This document shows, piece by piece, positions 19,340-28,017 of a stretch of 64,000 nt of DNA (position 1 is its first letter; each line of letters begins with the position of its first letter). Source of the stretch: Thauera sp. GDN1 (lineage in GTDB: Bacteria; Pseudomonadota; Gammaproteobacteria; Burkholderiales; Rhodocyclaceae); contig NZ_CP097870.1 in the NCBI RefSeq assembly GCF_029223545.1, positions 2,232,001 through 2,296,000 on the forward strand, read 5' to 3'. A model generated the notes under the pieces. It saw nothing but the letters and a program-made list of their open reading frames with translations. It did not search any database and was not told where the DNA came from. Made by a program: the position numbers and the translations under genes.

Positions 19340-20764
19340 ATGACCAACGAAATCCAGACCGATGTCGCTATCATCGGCGCGGGCAGCGCCGGGCTCTATG
19401 CGCTGCGTGAGGTGCGTCGTGCCGGGCGCGACTTCCTGCTGATCGACCGCGGCCCGCTTGGCACCACCTGCGCCCGGGTGGGCTGCATGCCCTCGAAGGT
19501 CGCACTGCATGCCGGTGCGGAGTGGGCGACACGCAAAGCCATGGCCGGGATCGGCGCAAGCGGCGTCGAGGCCCTGTCCATCGACCTTGCCGCGACTTGG
19601 GCGGGGCTGCGCGAACAACGCGACTTCTTCGCCAGCAGCGGTGCCAGCAAGGCGCGGGCCGCCGCCGGCGACAAACTCATCGAAGGCACGGCGCACTTTC
19701 TAGAACCCACGCTCATCGAGGTCTCGTCGCCTGCCGGCCTGCAGCGCGTGCGCGCCCGTGCCGTCGTCATCGCCACCGGTTCGCGCCCGGTCATGCCCGG
19801 CTGGCTGGACGACGTGCGCGATCGCGTGATCTCGACCGACGCACTCTTCGAACTCGATGCGCTTCCGCGCAGCATCGGTATTCTCGGACTCGGTGCCATC
19901 GGGCTCGAGATGGGGCTCGCGCTGTCCCGCCTCGGCATCCGCGTGGTCGGGGCAGACCTCGCGCCGAACGTCGGCGGCATCGTCGATCCTGCACTCGGCC
20001 AGCGCGCACGCGAACGTTTTGGCCAGGAGATCGAACTCTGGCTGGGCACGCAGACCCGGCTCGAGCGCAGCACATCCGGCATTGTCATGCACGCGGACGG
20101 ACGGAAGGCCGAAGTCGAACTGCTGCTCGCCGCCCTCGGCCGGCGCCCCAACGTCGACAGCCTGGGCCTGGAAGCCGCCGGCTTCCCGCTCGACGAACGC
20201 GGCACCCCGCGCTTCGACCCGACAACCATGCAGGTTGGCGAGTTGCCGGTCTTCATCGCCGGCGACGCCAATGCAGACCGGCCGCTAATGCATGAGGCTG
20301 CCGACGAAGGCGCGATTGCCGGCTACAACGCTGCCCGCGAAGCCCCCACCCGCTTCTGGCGCAAGGTGCCACTCGGCATCGCCTTCTCCGACCCGGACAT
20401 CGCCGCGGTCGGCATGCGCTTCGACGCCCTGCCCACCTACGGGGTCGTGGTCGGCACCGGCAGCGGCGACAAGAACGGACGCGCCCGCATCCTCGGCGCC
20501 ACCGACAGCCTGCTGCGCGTCTATGCCGACGCGACCGATGGCCGACTGCTCGGCGCCGCGATGGTCGCGACAGGTGGTGAACATCTCGCCCATCTGCTTG
20601 CCTGGGCCATACAGCGCGGCGAGACGGCGCACGATCTGCTGGCCTTGCCCTTCTACCACCCCGTAGTCGAGGAGATGCTGCAGACAGCGCTGCAGGACAT
20701 CGCCGCGCAGTTGCCGCCCCTCAACCCCTACCCGATCGGGCTTAAGCCCGTCGAGCACCTCTGA
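19340..20764 (+). CDS. Flavoprotein disulfide reductase (dihydrolipoyl dehydrogenase family)
   Basis: A 474-residue class I pyridine-nucleotide disulfide oxidoreductase. The FAD motif is VAIIGAGSAGLYALREV, the redox-active pair is in GTTCARVGCMPSK (C-x4-C), the NAD(P) motif is GILGLGAIGLEMGLALSRLG, and FIAGDAN is the second FAD contact. The C-terminal FYHPVVEEM supplies the His-Glu pair of the dimer active site. It carries no lipoyl domain, and no 2-oxoacid dehydrogenase genes are nearby, so a role in pyruvate dehydrogenase is unlikely. In the sulfur operon it may reduce a disulfide or persulfide carrier, or the peroxiredoxin (inference). Mercuric and glutathione reductases are the closest alternative families. 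Confidence 0.85.
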   Translation: MTNEIQTDVAIIGAGSAGLYALREVRRAGRDFLLIDRGPLGTTCARVGCMPSKVALHAGAEWATRKAMAGIGASGVEALSIDLAATWAGLREQRDFFASSGASKARAAAGDKLIEGTAHFLEPTLIEVSSPAGLQRVRARAVVIATGSRPVMPGWLDDVRDRVISTDALFELDALPRSIGILGLGAIGLEMGLALSRLGIRVVGADLAPNVGGIVDPALGQRARERFGQEIELWLGTQTRLERSTSGIVMHADGRKAEVELLLAALGRRPNVDSLGLEAAGFPLDERGTPRFDPTTMQVGELPVFIAGDANADRPLMHEAADEGAIAGYNAAREAPTRFWRKVPLGIAFSDPDIAAVGMRFDALPTYGVVVGTGSGDKNGRARILGATDSLLRVYADATDGRLLGAAMVATGGEHLAHLLAWAIQRGETAHDLLALPFYHPVVEEMLQTALQDIAAQLPPLNPYPIGLKPVEHL

Positions 20765-20780
20765 CGTTGAGTCGCCTAGC

Positions 20781-21080
20781 ATGTCCCACCGCAAGATCCT
20801 CTACTGGCTCGCCTTTTCGGACGGCATCGCACTGCTCGCCCTGGTGTTCGTCGCCGTGCCGGTCAAGTACATGCTCGACCAGCCACTTGGCGTGAAGCTG
20901 CTGGGACCCTTGCACGGGGCTCTGTTCCTGTCCCTTGCGACTGCAACGCTGAGCGCGCTCGCACGCAGAATCCTCCGCCCCGGCCTCGCGCTTTTACTGC
21001 TCCTCGGTGCCCTCCTGCCCTTGGGCGCATTTCTCGCCGATCACAAGCTGCGCCAGGCCTATCCGGAATTGCAGACCTGA
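20781..21080 (+). CDS. DUF3817 small membrane protein
   Basis: A 99-residue protein with three predicted membrane helices: ILYWLAFSDGIALLALVFVA, the GPLHGALFLSLATATLSAL segment, and LALLLLLGALLPLGAFLA. The GPLHG motif in helix two and the overall size match the DUF3817 family. Function is unknown. It starts 16 bp after the flavoprotein gene, inside the sigma-54 operon, which suggests a membrane accessory role in sulfur compound handling. Confidence 0.75.
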   Translation: MSHRKILYWLAFSDGIALLALVFVAVPVKYMLDQPLGVKLLGPLHGALFLSLATATLSALARRILRPGLALLLLLGALLPLGAFLADHKLRQAYPELQT

Positions 21081-21117
21081 TTCATCGACACATCACTCAT
21101 TCCACAGGAGCATTGCC

Positions 21118-21534
21118 ATGAAGAAAGCCCTCGTTGCCCTCGCCATCGCCTTCGGTCCCACCGCCGCGCTCGCCGACAGGCCCGCCGTCACCGTCGTCCT
21201 CAATGCCCAGAGCCCGATGACCCAGGGCATGGCCATGGTGCTGGCCAACCAGATGCAGGAACAGGGCGCACAGGTCGACATCCTGCTGTGTGACCACGCC
21301 GGCGACCTCGCACTCAAGGATGCCGGCGGCGCAGCGCTCAAACCCAACAACGTGACACCAGCGCAACTACTCGACGGCGCGCTGAAGAAGGGCGCCACCG
21401 CCTCGGTGTGCGCGCTCTACCTGCCCAACAGCGGCAAGAAGCCCGAAGACCTCAAGGACGGCATCAAGCCGGCCAAGCCGGCCGACATGGGCGCCGCCCT
21501 GCTGGAGCCGAACCGCAAGGTCATTGGCTTCTGA
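21118..21534 (+). CDS. Exported DsrE-like protein
   Basis: A 138-residue protein with a signal peptide (MKKALVALAIAFGPTAALA). The mature part has the DsrE/TusD-like pattern: VTVVLNAQSP, a long helix TQGMAMVLANQMQEQGAQVDILLCD, and ATASVCALYLPN. Two cysteines, in ILLCDHAG and SVCALYL, are candidates for sulfur carriage; DsrE-family proteins bind or transfer sulfane sulfur. A periplasmic location is predicted. AGGAG at 21106-21110 fixes the ATG at 21118. It lies between DUF3817 and DUF2141 genes in the operon. Confidence 0.75.
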   Translation: MKKALVALAIAFGPTAALADRPAVTVVLNAQSPMTQGMAMVLANQMQEQGAQVDILLCDHAGDLALKDAGGAALKPNNVTPAQLLDGALKKGATASVCALYLPNSGKKPEDLKDGIKPAKPADMGAALLEPNRKVIGF

Positions 21535-21573
21535 CGATTTATCGCACTTAATCATCAACGGGAGTCCCACGCC

Positions 21574-22005
21574 ATGAGCTCTCATCTGCTCGTGTTCCTC
21601 CTCTCTGCCACAACCGCCACCACGGTGTTGGCGCAAGAGTCCGCACTTGAAGTCAGTCTGGCTGGAATCCAGCATGATCGCGGAAGCCTGCGCGTGGGGC
21701 TGTATTCCGACCCGAAAACCTTCCGCAAGGAAGCGCAGGCCGTCGCCATACAGCAGGTGCCGGCCAGCGCCGGTACGGTGACGGTGAGCTTCGGTGCGCT
21801 GCCGCCCGGTCGCTACGCGATCATGGTCTATCACGACGAGGACGGTAACGGCGAACTCAATCGCCGCTTCGGCATGTTCCCGACCGAAGGCTACGGCCTC
21901 TCGAACAATCCCACCGTGTCCGGCCCGCCCGCGTTCGCGGACAGTGCCTTCGAAGTAGCTGCCGGTGCGGGCACCGCCCGGATCAGCATCGACCTCCGTT
22001 ACTGA
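21574..22005 (+). CDS. Exported DUF2141 protein
   Basis: A 143-residue secreted beta-rich protein. MSSHLLVFLLSATTATTVLAQ is a Sec signal peptide. The mature domain carries GSLRVGLYSDPKTF, LPPGRYAIMVYHDEDGNGELNRRF and EGYGLSNNPT, the DUF2141 signature with its D-x-D-x-N-G loop. DUF2141 proteins resemble transthyretin-like or SdrD-B-like folds and have no defined biochemical role. It is part of the sulfur operon, with short gaps on both sides (39 and 20 bp). Confidence 0.8.
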   Translation: MSSHLLVFLLSATTATTVLAQESALEVSLAGIQHDRGSLRVGLYSDPKTFRKEAQAVAIQQVPASAGTVTVSFGALPPGRYAIMVYHDEDGNGELNRRFGMFPTEGYGLSNNPTVSGPPAFADSAFEVAAGAGTARISIDLRY

Positions 22006-22025
22006 CAGCCCTGCAAGGAAGAACG

Positions 22026-23024
22026 ATGAACGCCCCCGCCTCCTCCACCAGGCCCGCCGCTGCGCACGATGCGCATGGCGGACGGCTCGCGCATTTCCCG
22101 GTCGCCCTGTTCTCCACCGTGATGGGCATGGCGGGCCTCACCATTGCCTGGCTCAAGGCCCATCACACCGGCGGCGTGCCGGTCGAGGTCGGCGTCGCGC
22201 TGCGCTGGCTGGCGAGTGCGCTGTACCTGTTCCTGCTGGCGATGTACGGAGCCAAGCTGCTGCGACACCCCGGGGCGGTGAAGGCCGATCGCGCCCATCC
22301 GGTGCGGCTCAATTTCTTCCCCGCCATCTCCATCGGCCTGCTGCTGCTGTCGATCAGCTGGGCGCAGGACGCCCCGGCCGTCGCACAATGGATGTGGGGC
22401 ATCGGCGCCGCCGTGCATCTCATGTTCACGCTGTTCGCCATGAGCAGCTGGATCCACCACACCCACTACGACATCAAGCACGCCAACCCGGCCTGGTTCA
22501 TCCCGGTGGTGGGCAACATCATCGTGCCAATCGCCGGCGTGCGCTTCGCCCCGGCGGACATCAGCTGGTTCTTCTTCAGCATCGGGCTGGTGTTCTGGCT
22601 GGTGCTGATGACGATCGTGCTGTACCGGCTGTTCTTCCACGAGCCGCTGCCCGCGCGCCTGACCCCCACGCTCTTCATCCTGATCGCCCCGCCCTCGGTC
22701 GGCTTCCTGGCCTATGTCGCACTCACCGGCCAGGTCGACGCCTTCGCCCGCGTGCTCTACTTCACCGCGCTGTTCCTGACCCTGCTGCTGGCGAGCAATG
22801 CGGTGCGCTTCTTCCGCCTGCCCTTCTTCATCTCGGCGTGGGCCTATTCCTTCCCGCTGGCGGCCATGACGATCGCCACCTTCGAGATGAGTGCGCGCAG
22901 CGGCCAGGCCTTCTATGCAGGGCTGTCCTGGCTGATGCTCGCGGTGCTGAGCGGCGTCGTCGCGCTGCTGGCCTTCAAGACCCTACGGGCCGCCAGCCGC
23001 GGCCAGATCTGCGTGCCCGAGTGA
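22026..23024 (+). CDS. SLAC1/TehA-family anion channel or transporter
   Basis: A 332-residue integral membrane protein with about ten hydrophobic segments, starting LAHFPVALFSTVMGMAGLTIAW, the conserved first helix of the TehA/SLAC1 family. PAWFIPVVGNIIVPIAG and the PFFISAWAYSFPLAAMTIATF segment near the C-terminus are further family features. TehA/SLAC1 proteins pass small anions, and some fungal members export sulfite. Placement directly before persulfide dioxygenase, whose product is sulfite, makes sulfite efflux the most attractive role here (inference). Confidence 0.85.
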   Translation: MNAPASSTRPAAAHDAHGGRLAHFPVALFSTVMGMAGLTIAWLKAHHTGGVPVEVGVALRWLASALYLFLLAMYGAKLLRHPGAVKADRAHPVRLNFFPAISIGLLLLSISWAQDAPAVAQWMWGIGAAVHLMFTLFAMSSWIHHTHYDIKHANPAWFIPVVGNIIVPIAGVRFAPADISWFFFSIGLVFWLVLMTIVLYRLFFHEPLPARLTPTLFILIAPPSVGFLAYVALTGQVDAFARVLYFTALFLTLLLASNAVRFFRLPFFISAWAYSFPLAAMTIATFEMSARSGQAFYAGLSWLMLAVLSGVVALLAFKTLRAASRGQICVPE

Positions 23025-23063
23025 GGGCCCACTCAGCCACGAACCGACATGAGGAGCTTTCCA

Positions 23064-23924
23064 ATGCCACAGGCAGACATCCGGTCCTTCTTCGACGCCG
23101 CCACCAACACCGTCACTCACGTGGTGTCCGACCCTGCGACAGCACGCGCCGCGATCATCGACAGCGTGCTCGACTACGAGCCCAAGTCGGGACGCACCTC
23201 GCGCGCCTCGGCCGACGTCGTCATCGCCTTCGTGCGTGACGCCGGACTGCACGTCGACTGGCTGCTCGAGACTCACGCCCACGCGGACCACCTTTCGGCC
23301 GCGCTCTACCTCAAGCAGCAGCTTGGCGGCAGGATCGCCATCGGCGCGCATATCCGTCAGGTGCAGGGCGTGTTCAAGGACATCTTCAACGCCAAGGACA
23401 TGAACACCCATGGCGCCGAGTTCGACCACCTGTTCGAGGACGGCGAGCGCTTCCGCATTGGCGGGCTGGACGTCGAGGTGATGCACACCCCCGGTCATAC
23501 GCCGGCATGCCTGACCTACATCGTCGGGCAGGACGCCTTCGTCGGCGACACCCTGTTCATGCCGGACTACGGCACCGCGCGCTGCGACTTCCCCGGCGGC
23601 GATGCGGCCACGCTGTTCCGCTCGATCCGCAAGGTGCTGTCGCTGCCGCCCGAGACGCGCCTGCACCTGTGCCACGACTATCCGCCCGACGACCGCGCCC
23701 CGGTGTGGGAAACCACCGTGGCCGAGCAGCGGGCGAAGAACATCCACGTCCATGACGGCGTAACCGAGGCCGACTTCGTCGCCATGCGCACCGCACGCGA
23801 TCGCACGCTGGCCATGCCGACGCTGATCCTGCCGGCGATCCAGGTCAATGTGCGTGCCGGCAACCTGCCACCGGCCGAGGACAACGGCGTGCACTATCTG
23901 AAGATCCCGATCGACCTGTTGTAG
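23064..23924 (+). CDS. Persulfide dioxygenase (BLH/ETHE1-like metallo-beta-lactamase fold)
   Basis: A 286-residue metal hydrolase-fold protein. LLETHAHADHLSAALYL is the HxHxDH metal motif, VEVMHTPGHTPACLTYIV supplies the next histidine, VGDTLFMPDYGTARCDFPGGDA holds the aspartate ligand, and LHLCHDYPP is the final histidine region. This pattern matches bacterial persulfide dioxygenases, which oxidise glutathione persulfide to sulfite and glutathione. ATG 23064 is chosen because GAGGAG at 23051-23056 serves as its ribosome-binding site; the in-frame ATG at 23049 overlaps that site. No rhodanese domain is fused, but separate rhodanese and SQR genes occur 15 kb away. Confidence 0.9.
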   Translation: MPQADIRSFFDAATNTVTHVVSDPATARAAIIDSVLDYEPKSGRTSRASADVVIAFVRDAGLHVDWLLETHAHADHLSAALYLKQQLGGRIAIGAHIRQVQGVFKDIFNAKDMNTHGAEFDHLFEDGERFRIGGLDVEVMHTPGHTPACLTYIVGQDAFVGDTLFMPDYGTARCDFPGGDAATLFRSIRKVLSLPPETRLHLCHDYPPDDRAPVWETTVAEQRAKNIHVHDGVTEADFVAMRTARDRTLAMPTLILPAIQVNVRAGNLPPAEDNGVHYLKIPIDLL

Positions 23925-23936
23925 GCCCGCTACCCG

Positions 23937-25682
23937 ATGCCCGCAACGACTGCCGCGACCTCCCGCACCCTGCTCACACGCTGGCACGACTATCGACGCA
24001 GCGTACTGGGCGACGACCTGATCGCGGCGGCGATCGTCACCATCCTGCTGGTGCCGCAGAGTCTGGCCTACGCCATGCTCGCCGGCCTGCCGCCGGTGGT
24101 GGGCGTGATGGCGAGCCTGCTGCCGATCGTCGCCTACGCCGCCTTTGGCTCCAGCAGCAGCCTGGCCGTGGGGCCGGTCGCGGTGCTGGCGATGATGACG
24201 GCGCAGGCGGTCGGCGGCGTCGCCGCCTCGCATCAGGTCACGCCGCACCTGGCTGCGCTGGTGCTGGCGCTGGAGATGGCGGTGGTGTTCCTCGTCGCCG
24301 CACTGTTCCGCCTCGAGACGCTGGCGGCGCTGCTCGGCGCCCCGGTGCTGCACGGTTTCATCACCGGAGCCTCACTGGTGATTGCGATCGGCCAGTTCCC
24401 CGCACTGCTGGGGGTGCAGGCCGGCGGTAGCACGGTGCTCGCACTGTGGCAGTCGCTCGCCGGCGCCAGTCATCCGCTGCCCCATGGGACCACCGCACTC
24501 ATCGGCGTGCTGGCGCTCGCGATGCTGTGGGCCTTGCGCCGGCACGGCAGCGCTGTGCTGCAAGCACTGGGCGTCAGGCCCCGGACCGCACAGCTGCTGG
24601 CGCGTACCGCGCCCATCGTCGTGGTCGCAGCGTCGATCGCCTGGGTCGCCGGCTTCCCGCAACTGAATGAGGGCGTCGCCCTGTCCGGAGGCATCCGCCT
24701 TGGCGAGGGCCTGGCTTTCCCGATGCCGTGGACGGCGCCCTTGCCGGTGTGGCGTGAGCTGCTTGCACCGGCCGTACTGCTGGGACTGGTGGCGTATGTC
24801 GAGAGCCTCGCCGTGGCCGAGGCCCTCGGCGCACGCCGCGGCGAGAGGGTGTCGCCCCGGCGCGAACTCTTCGGACTGGCAGCGGCCAACGCCGCGGCCA
24901 GCGTGTCCGGCGGCATGCCGGTCACCGGCGGTTTCGCGCGCAGCATCGTCAACTTCGACGCTGGCGCGCGCACGCGCATGGCCGGCGTATGGACCGCGCT
25001 CTTCCTGGCGGTGGCGATCGCGCTGCTGGGTGACGTGCTGCACTACCTGCCGCGCGCCGTACTCGCCGCGACCATCGTCATCGCCGTGCTGTCGCTGGTG
25101 GATTTTACGCCCTTCGTGCTGGCGTGGCGCTACTCGCGCACCGAGTTCGCCCTGATGCTGATGGTGGCGGCGCTGACGCTGACGGTGGGGGTGAAGGAGG
25201 CCTTGCTCGCCGGTGTGGTCGGTGCCGTCGGCCTACTGCTGCAGCGCACCGCCCGCCCCCACTGGACCGAAGTCGGGCGCCTGGCCGGCACCGACGTGTT
25301 CCGCAACGTCAATCGCTTCGAGGTGGAGACGCTGCCGGAGGTCTTGTCGATCCGGGTCGATGAGAGTCTGGTGTTCACCAACTCACGCTGGATCTCCGAG
25401 ACCCTGTCGTCAGCCCTGGCGCGCCGCCCGAACCTGCGCCACGTGGTGCTGATGATGAGCGGGGTCAACGGCATCGACCTCACCGGCCTCGAGGTCCTGA
25501 TGCAGCTCGACCGCGAGCTGCGCGCCAAAGGCCTGCAGCTGCATTTCTCGGAACTGAAAGGTCCGGTGCGTGACCGCCTGGACCGGGCCGGGGTGACGGT
25601 GTGGCTGTCGGGCCGCATCTTCATGACCCAGGCCGAAGCGTTCACGGTGCTCGGGTCAGCCCCGCAGAGATCCACCGACTAA
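23937..25682 (+). CDS. SulP-family anion permease with STAS domain
   Basis: A 581-residue membrane transporter. The N-terminal part holds ten or more helices with the SulP signatures IVTILLVPQSLAYAMLAGLPPVVGV and AAFGSSSSLAVGPVAVLA. A conserved VSGGMPVTGGFARSIVNFDAGART segment follows near residue 325. The C-terminal STAS domain (about residues 460-560) contains VVLMMSGVNGIDLTGLEVL. SulP proteins carry sulfate, bicarbonate or other anions. As last gene of the persulfide-oxidation operon it may export sulfate or another oxidised sulfur anion, or balance charge (inference). It starts 12 bp after the dioxygenase gene. No clear terminator was found before the convergent cytochrome b gene. Confidence 0.92.
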   Translation: MPATTAATSRTLLTRWHDYRRSVLGDDLIAAAIVTILLVPQSLAYAMLAGLPPVVGVMASLLPIVAYAAFGSSSSLAVGPVAVLAMMTAQAVGGVAASHQVTPHLAALVLALEMAVVFLVAALFRLETLAALLGAPVLHGFITGASLVIAIGQFPALLGVQAGGSTVLALWQSLAGASHPLPHGTTALIGVLALAMLWALRRHGSAVLQALGVRPRTAQLLARTAPIVVVAASIAWVAGFPQLNEGVALSGGIRLGEGLAFPMPWTAPLPVWRELLAPAVLLGLVAYVESLAVAEALGARRGERVSPRRELFGLAAANAAASVSGGMPVTGGFARSIVNFDAGARTRMAGVWTALFLAVAIALLGDVLHYLPRAVLAATIVIAVLSLVDFTPFVLAWRYSRTEFALMLMVAALTLTVGVKEALLAGVVGAVGLLLQRTARPHWTEVGRLAGTDVFRNVNRFEVETLPEVLSIRVDESLVFTNSRWISETLSSALARRPNLRHVVLMMSGVNGIDLTGLEVLMQLDRELRAKGLQLHFSELKGPVRDRLDRAGVTVWLSGRIFMTQAEAFTVLGSAPQRSTD

Positions 25683-25738
25683 GGGCTGACCCTTCGTTAA
25701 TCGGCTGATTTCTTGCCTGCAGACACCCCATTTTCGGC

Positions 25739-26335
25739 CTAGTGCACATCTTCCCAGCCGGTGATCATCGCCTTGATGTGGGCCAGCGGCGTATGCCCGG
25801 CCGTCGCCAGATACACATGTACGATCAGGAAGGCGAGCATCAGGAATGCGCCCACCGTGTGCGCCGTGGCAACCTGCTGCAAGCCCAAGCCGGCGGGCAG
25901 GCTGCCCTGCAGGGAGCCCCAGAACAGGTACACCAGGCCGCTGATCCACACCAGCGGGTTGATGAACAGCTTCACCCCTAGGTAGGCGAGACGTTGCAGT
26001 GGGTTGTGCTTGCGCTCCTGCGTCACCTTGTAGGGGTGTGGCGCACCGATGAAAATCCCATAGGCGTAGTAGCGCACCATACGGTCGATGTTACTGACGG
26101 TCGGGATGTAGTGCTTCCATTGCCCGGTGGTGAAGTGCCAGAAGATCGCCAGGATCCAGAGTGCGATCAGCAGCCATGCGGCAATCTCGTGGATCTCTAC
26201 CGCCTTCCGGAACCCCACCAGCCCATGGCTGCCGTGGATCGCAAAGCCGGTAAACAGCAGCGTGATGATCAGCCCCGCCTGCGCCCAGTGCCAGAAGCGC
26301 TCGAAGCGGGTGAAGAGGTAGAGGCGCTCGTTCAT
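25739..26335 (-). CDS. Membrane b-type cytochrome (thiosulfate reductase/formate dehydrogenase gamma type)
   Basis: A 198-residue protein with four transmembrane helices and histidines at the expected heme b positions: FERFWHWAQAGLIITLLFTG, AVEIHEIAAWLLIALWILAIFWHFTTG, VWISGLVYLFWG, and VATAHTVGAFLMLAFLIVHVYLATAGHT. This is the di-heme cytochrome b561 family used to link quinones to periplasmic oxidoreductases. The gene starts 1 bp after the octaheme cytochrome stop, so the pair probably form one complex exchanging electrons between the quinone pool and the periplasm. Confidence 0.9.
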   Translation of the reverse strand: MNERLYLFTRFERFWHWAQAGLIITLLFTGFAIHGSHGLVGFRKAVEIHEIAAWLLIALWILAIFWHFTTGQWKHYIPTVSNIDRMVRYYAYGIFIGAPHPYKVTQERKHNPLQRLAYLGVKLFINPLVWISGLVYLFWGSLQGSLPAGLGLQQVATAHTVGAFLMLAFLIVHVYLATAGHTPLAHIKAMITGWEDVH

Positions 26336-26336
26336 C

Positions 26337-27941
26337 TCAGTGCTCCTTGCGGTGGGCGTGCTTGTTGCGCGTCAGGAAGCGCAGGCCGCCATGCCCCGCG
26401 ACGCCCAGCAGAATCAGACCTGCCAGCCCGAAACCCAGCCTGTCGAGCAGGCCAGAGCGGTCGCGACCGGGCATCCACACGCCCGGCACGCCTGCTAGGC
26501 GGCCGTTGTCGGCATGGCATTGGGCGCACTCGAGCGCCTTCTCCTTCGGCGCCACCATGTGCGTGATCGGCCATAGCATCGAGGTTTCGACGAAATCGAA
26601 CTTGCCGCTGTAGGGCTGACCGGTCGCTTCCGCGCCGGCCTTCAGGGCCTTGGCCCAGTCGAAGTTGAACCAGAATGCGGTGTCGTCCGGCACGGCCGTG
26701 TGGGGCACCAGCAGCGTCAGGTGTTCGGTGTCGTAAGGTTGCTTGCCGTGGAAGGTCTTGACCGGCCAGATCCGCGCATCCGCCGCACCCGGCGTACCGT
26801 GGAAACTGTTGACCTCGACCCGCTTGGAGGGATCGATCCTGGTGTCGGGCTGCGTGTAGCTGACCTTGCCGTCGAACCACAGGTAGTCAGGCGTGACGCT
26901 CTCGCCGAGGACGAAGTCGCCCTTCTTGCTGTCGTAGATGACGTGGCCCTTCTCGTCCTTGTTCTGGAAGGGCTTGCCTTCGGGTGTCAGCTTGCCGGCG
27001 GTCGACCAGTCCCATCCCATCTTGGTTGGTACGCCACCGCGCGCGAATTCGGGGATGTGGCACGTCTGACAGGCCAGCGTGCGCGTATGGTCATTGAGCC
27101 GCTCGGCGTGGGCGAAGCCGCCCTTGTGCGGACGCTCGCCATGGCAAGCCTGGCACGTCGCCGGGTTACGGTCGGTCTTCTCGCCGCGAATGATCGCGCC
27201 ATGCGGATCGGCGCCGGTCATGCTGATACGGCTGCCGGCCACCTTGTGCTGGTCGGTCTTGTGGCAACTCGCACAAGTGAAGTTCAGTCCGTCCACTGCC
27301 ATGTGCACGTCGAGCTCCTTCGACGGCTTGTTGAGCGAAGAGTCGAGATCGCCATGCTTCACGCCATCGCCGCCCCCACCATAGTAGTGACACGCGCCGC
27401 AGGTCTGGCGCGACGTCGCGCCTACGTTTTGCGCAACCTTTGCCAGATTGACGGCCTCGACGAACTTGCCCGACTTGGCCGGGAACTCCGTGCGTTCATA
27501 AGGCGGATGTCCGGCAAAGCCAGCCAACTTCCGGTATTCGCCTGTGTTGTGACAGGCAAGACAGTCGACCTTCTTCTCGTCCTTGAAGTCGAAGCTCGCG
27601 TCCTTCCAGCCGTAACCGATGTGACAGGACTGGCAGAAAGGTTCGTTGGAGCGGTCGCCGATGCAGAAGCCGTTAAGCATGGTTTTCTTGCCCAGCTTCT
27701 GGCCGGTATCCGGATTTACGTATTCCCAAGTCCAGTGCCGCGTCGCCATCACCTGCTTGGCGGCCTCGGTGTGGCAGGCAAGACAGGCAGCGGTCACTTC
27801 CTCGCCACTCGTGAAGGGGCCCTGCAGTTCCTTGAACTTGGTGTGGTCTGCTGTGCCGGTGGCGGCCATGGCAACGGATCCGAAAGCCACCGTCGCGATG
27901 ACGATAAGCGATCTAGCAAAGCCGTGTAGTCGCGTCTTCAT
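26337..27941 (-). CDS. Octaheme c-type cytochrome, tetrathionate reductase (OTR) family
   Basis: A 534-residue exported multiheme cytochrome. The signal peptide ends near VAFGSVAMA. Eight CxxCH motifs are visible in order: CLACH, CQSCH, CLACH, CGACH, CASCH, CQACH, CQTCH and CAQCH. A C-terminal helix (LGFGLAGLILLGVAGHGGL) followed by a basic tail would anchor it in the membrane. The domain plan matches the octaheme tetrathionate reductase family, members of which reduce tetrathionate, nitrite or hydroxylamine in vitro; direction and substrate here are unknown. GGGAGG precedes the ATG. Upstream is a metallo-beta-lactamase-fold gene with a sigma-54 promoter; downstream is the cytochrome b partner. 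Confidence 0.9.
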   Translation of the reverse strand: MKTRLHGFARSLIVIATVAFGSVAMAATGTADHTKFKELQGPFTSGEEVTAACLACHTEAAKQVMATRHWTWEYVNPDTGQKLGKKTMLNGFCIGDRSNEPFCQSCHIGYGWKDASFDFKDEKKVDCLACHNTGEYRKLAGFAGHPPYERTEFPAKSGKFVEAVNLAKVAQNVGATSRQTCGACHYYGGGGDGVKHGDLDSSLNKPSKELDVHMAVDGLNFTCASCHKTDQHKVAGSRISMTGADPHGAIIRGEKTDRNPATCQACHGERPHKGGFAHAERLNDHTRTLACQTCHIPEFARGGVPTKMGWDWSTAGKLTPEGKPFQNKDEKGHVIYDSKKGDFVLGESVTPDYLWFDGKVSYTQPDTRIDPSKRVEVNSFHGTPGAADARIWPVKTFHGKQPYDTEHLTLLVPHTAVPDDTAFWFNFDWAKALKAGAEATGQPYSGKFDFVETSMLWPITHMVAPKEKALECAQCHADNGRLAGVPGVWMPGRDRSGLLDRLGFGLAGLILLGVAGHGGLRFLTRNKHAHRKEH

Positions 27942-28017
27942 CGCAGCCTCCCAAGTTGAGAAGAATCATCTTTCATTCTATACACACCACCAGGTTCAAT
28001 CTGCTGTCGTCAAGGTC

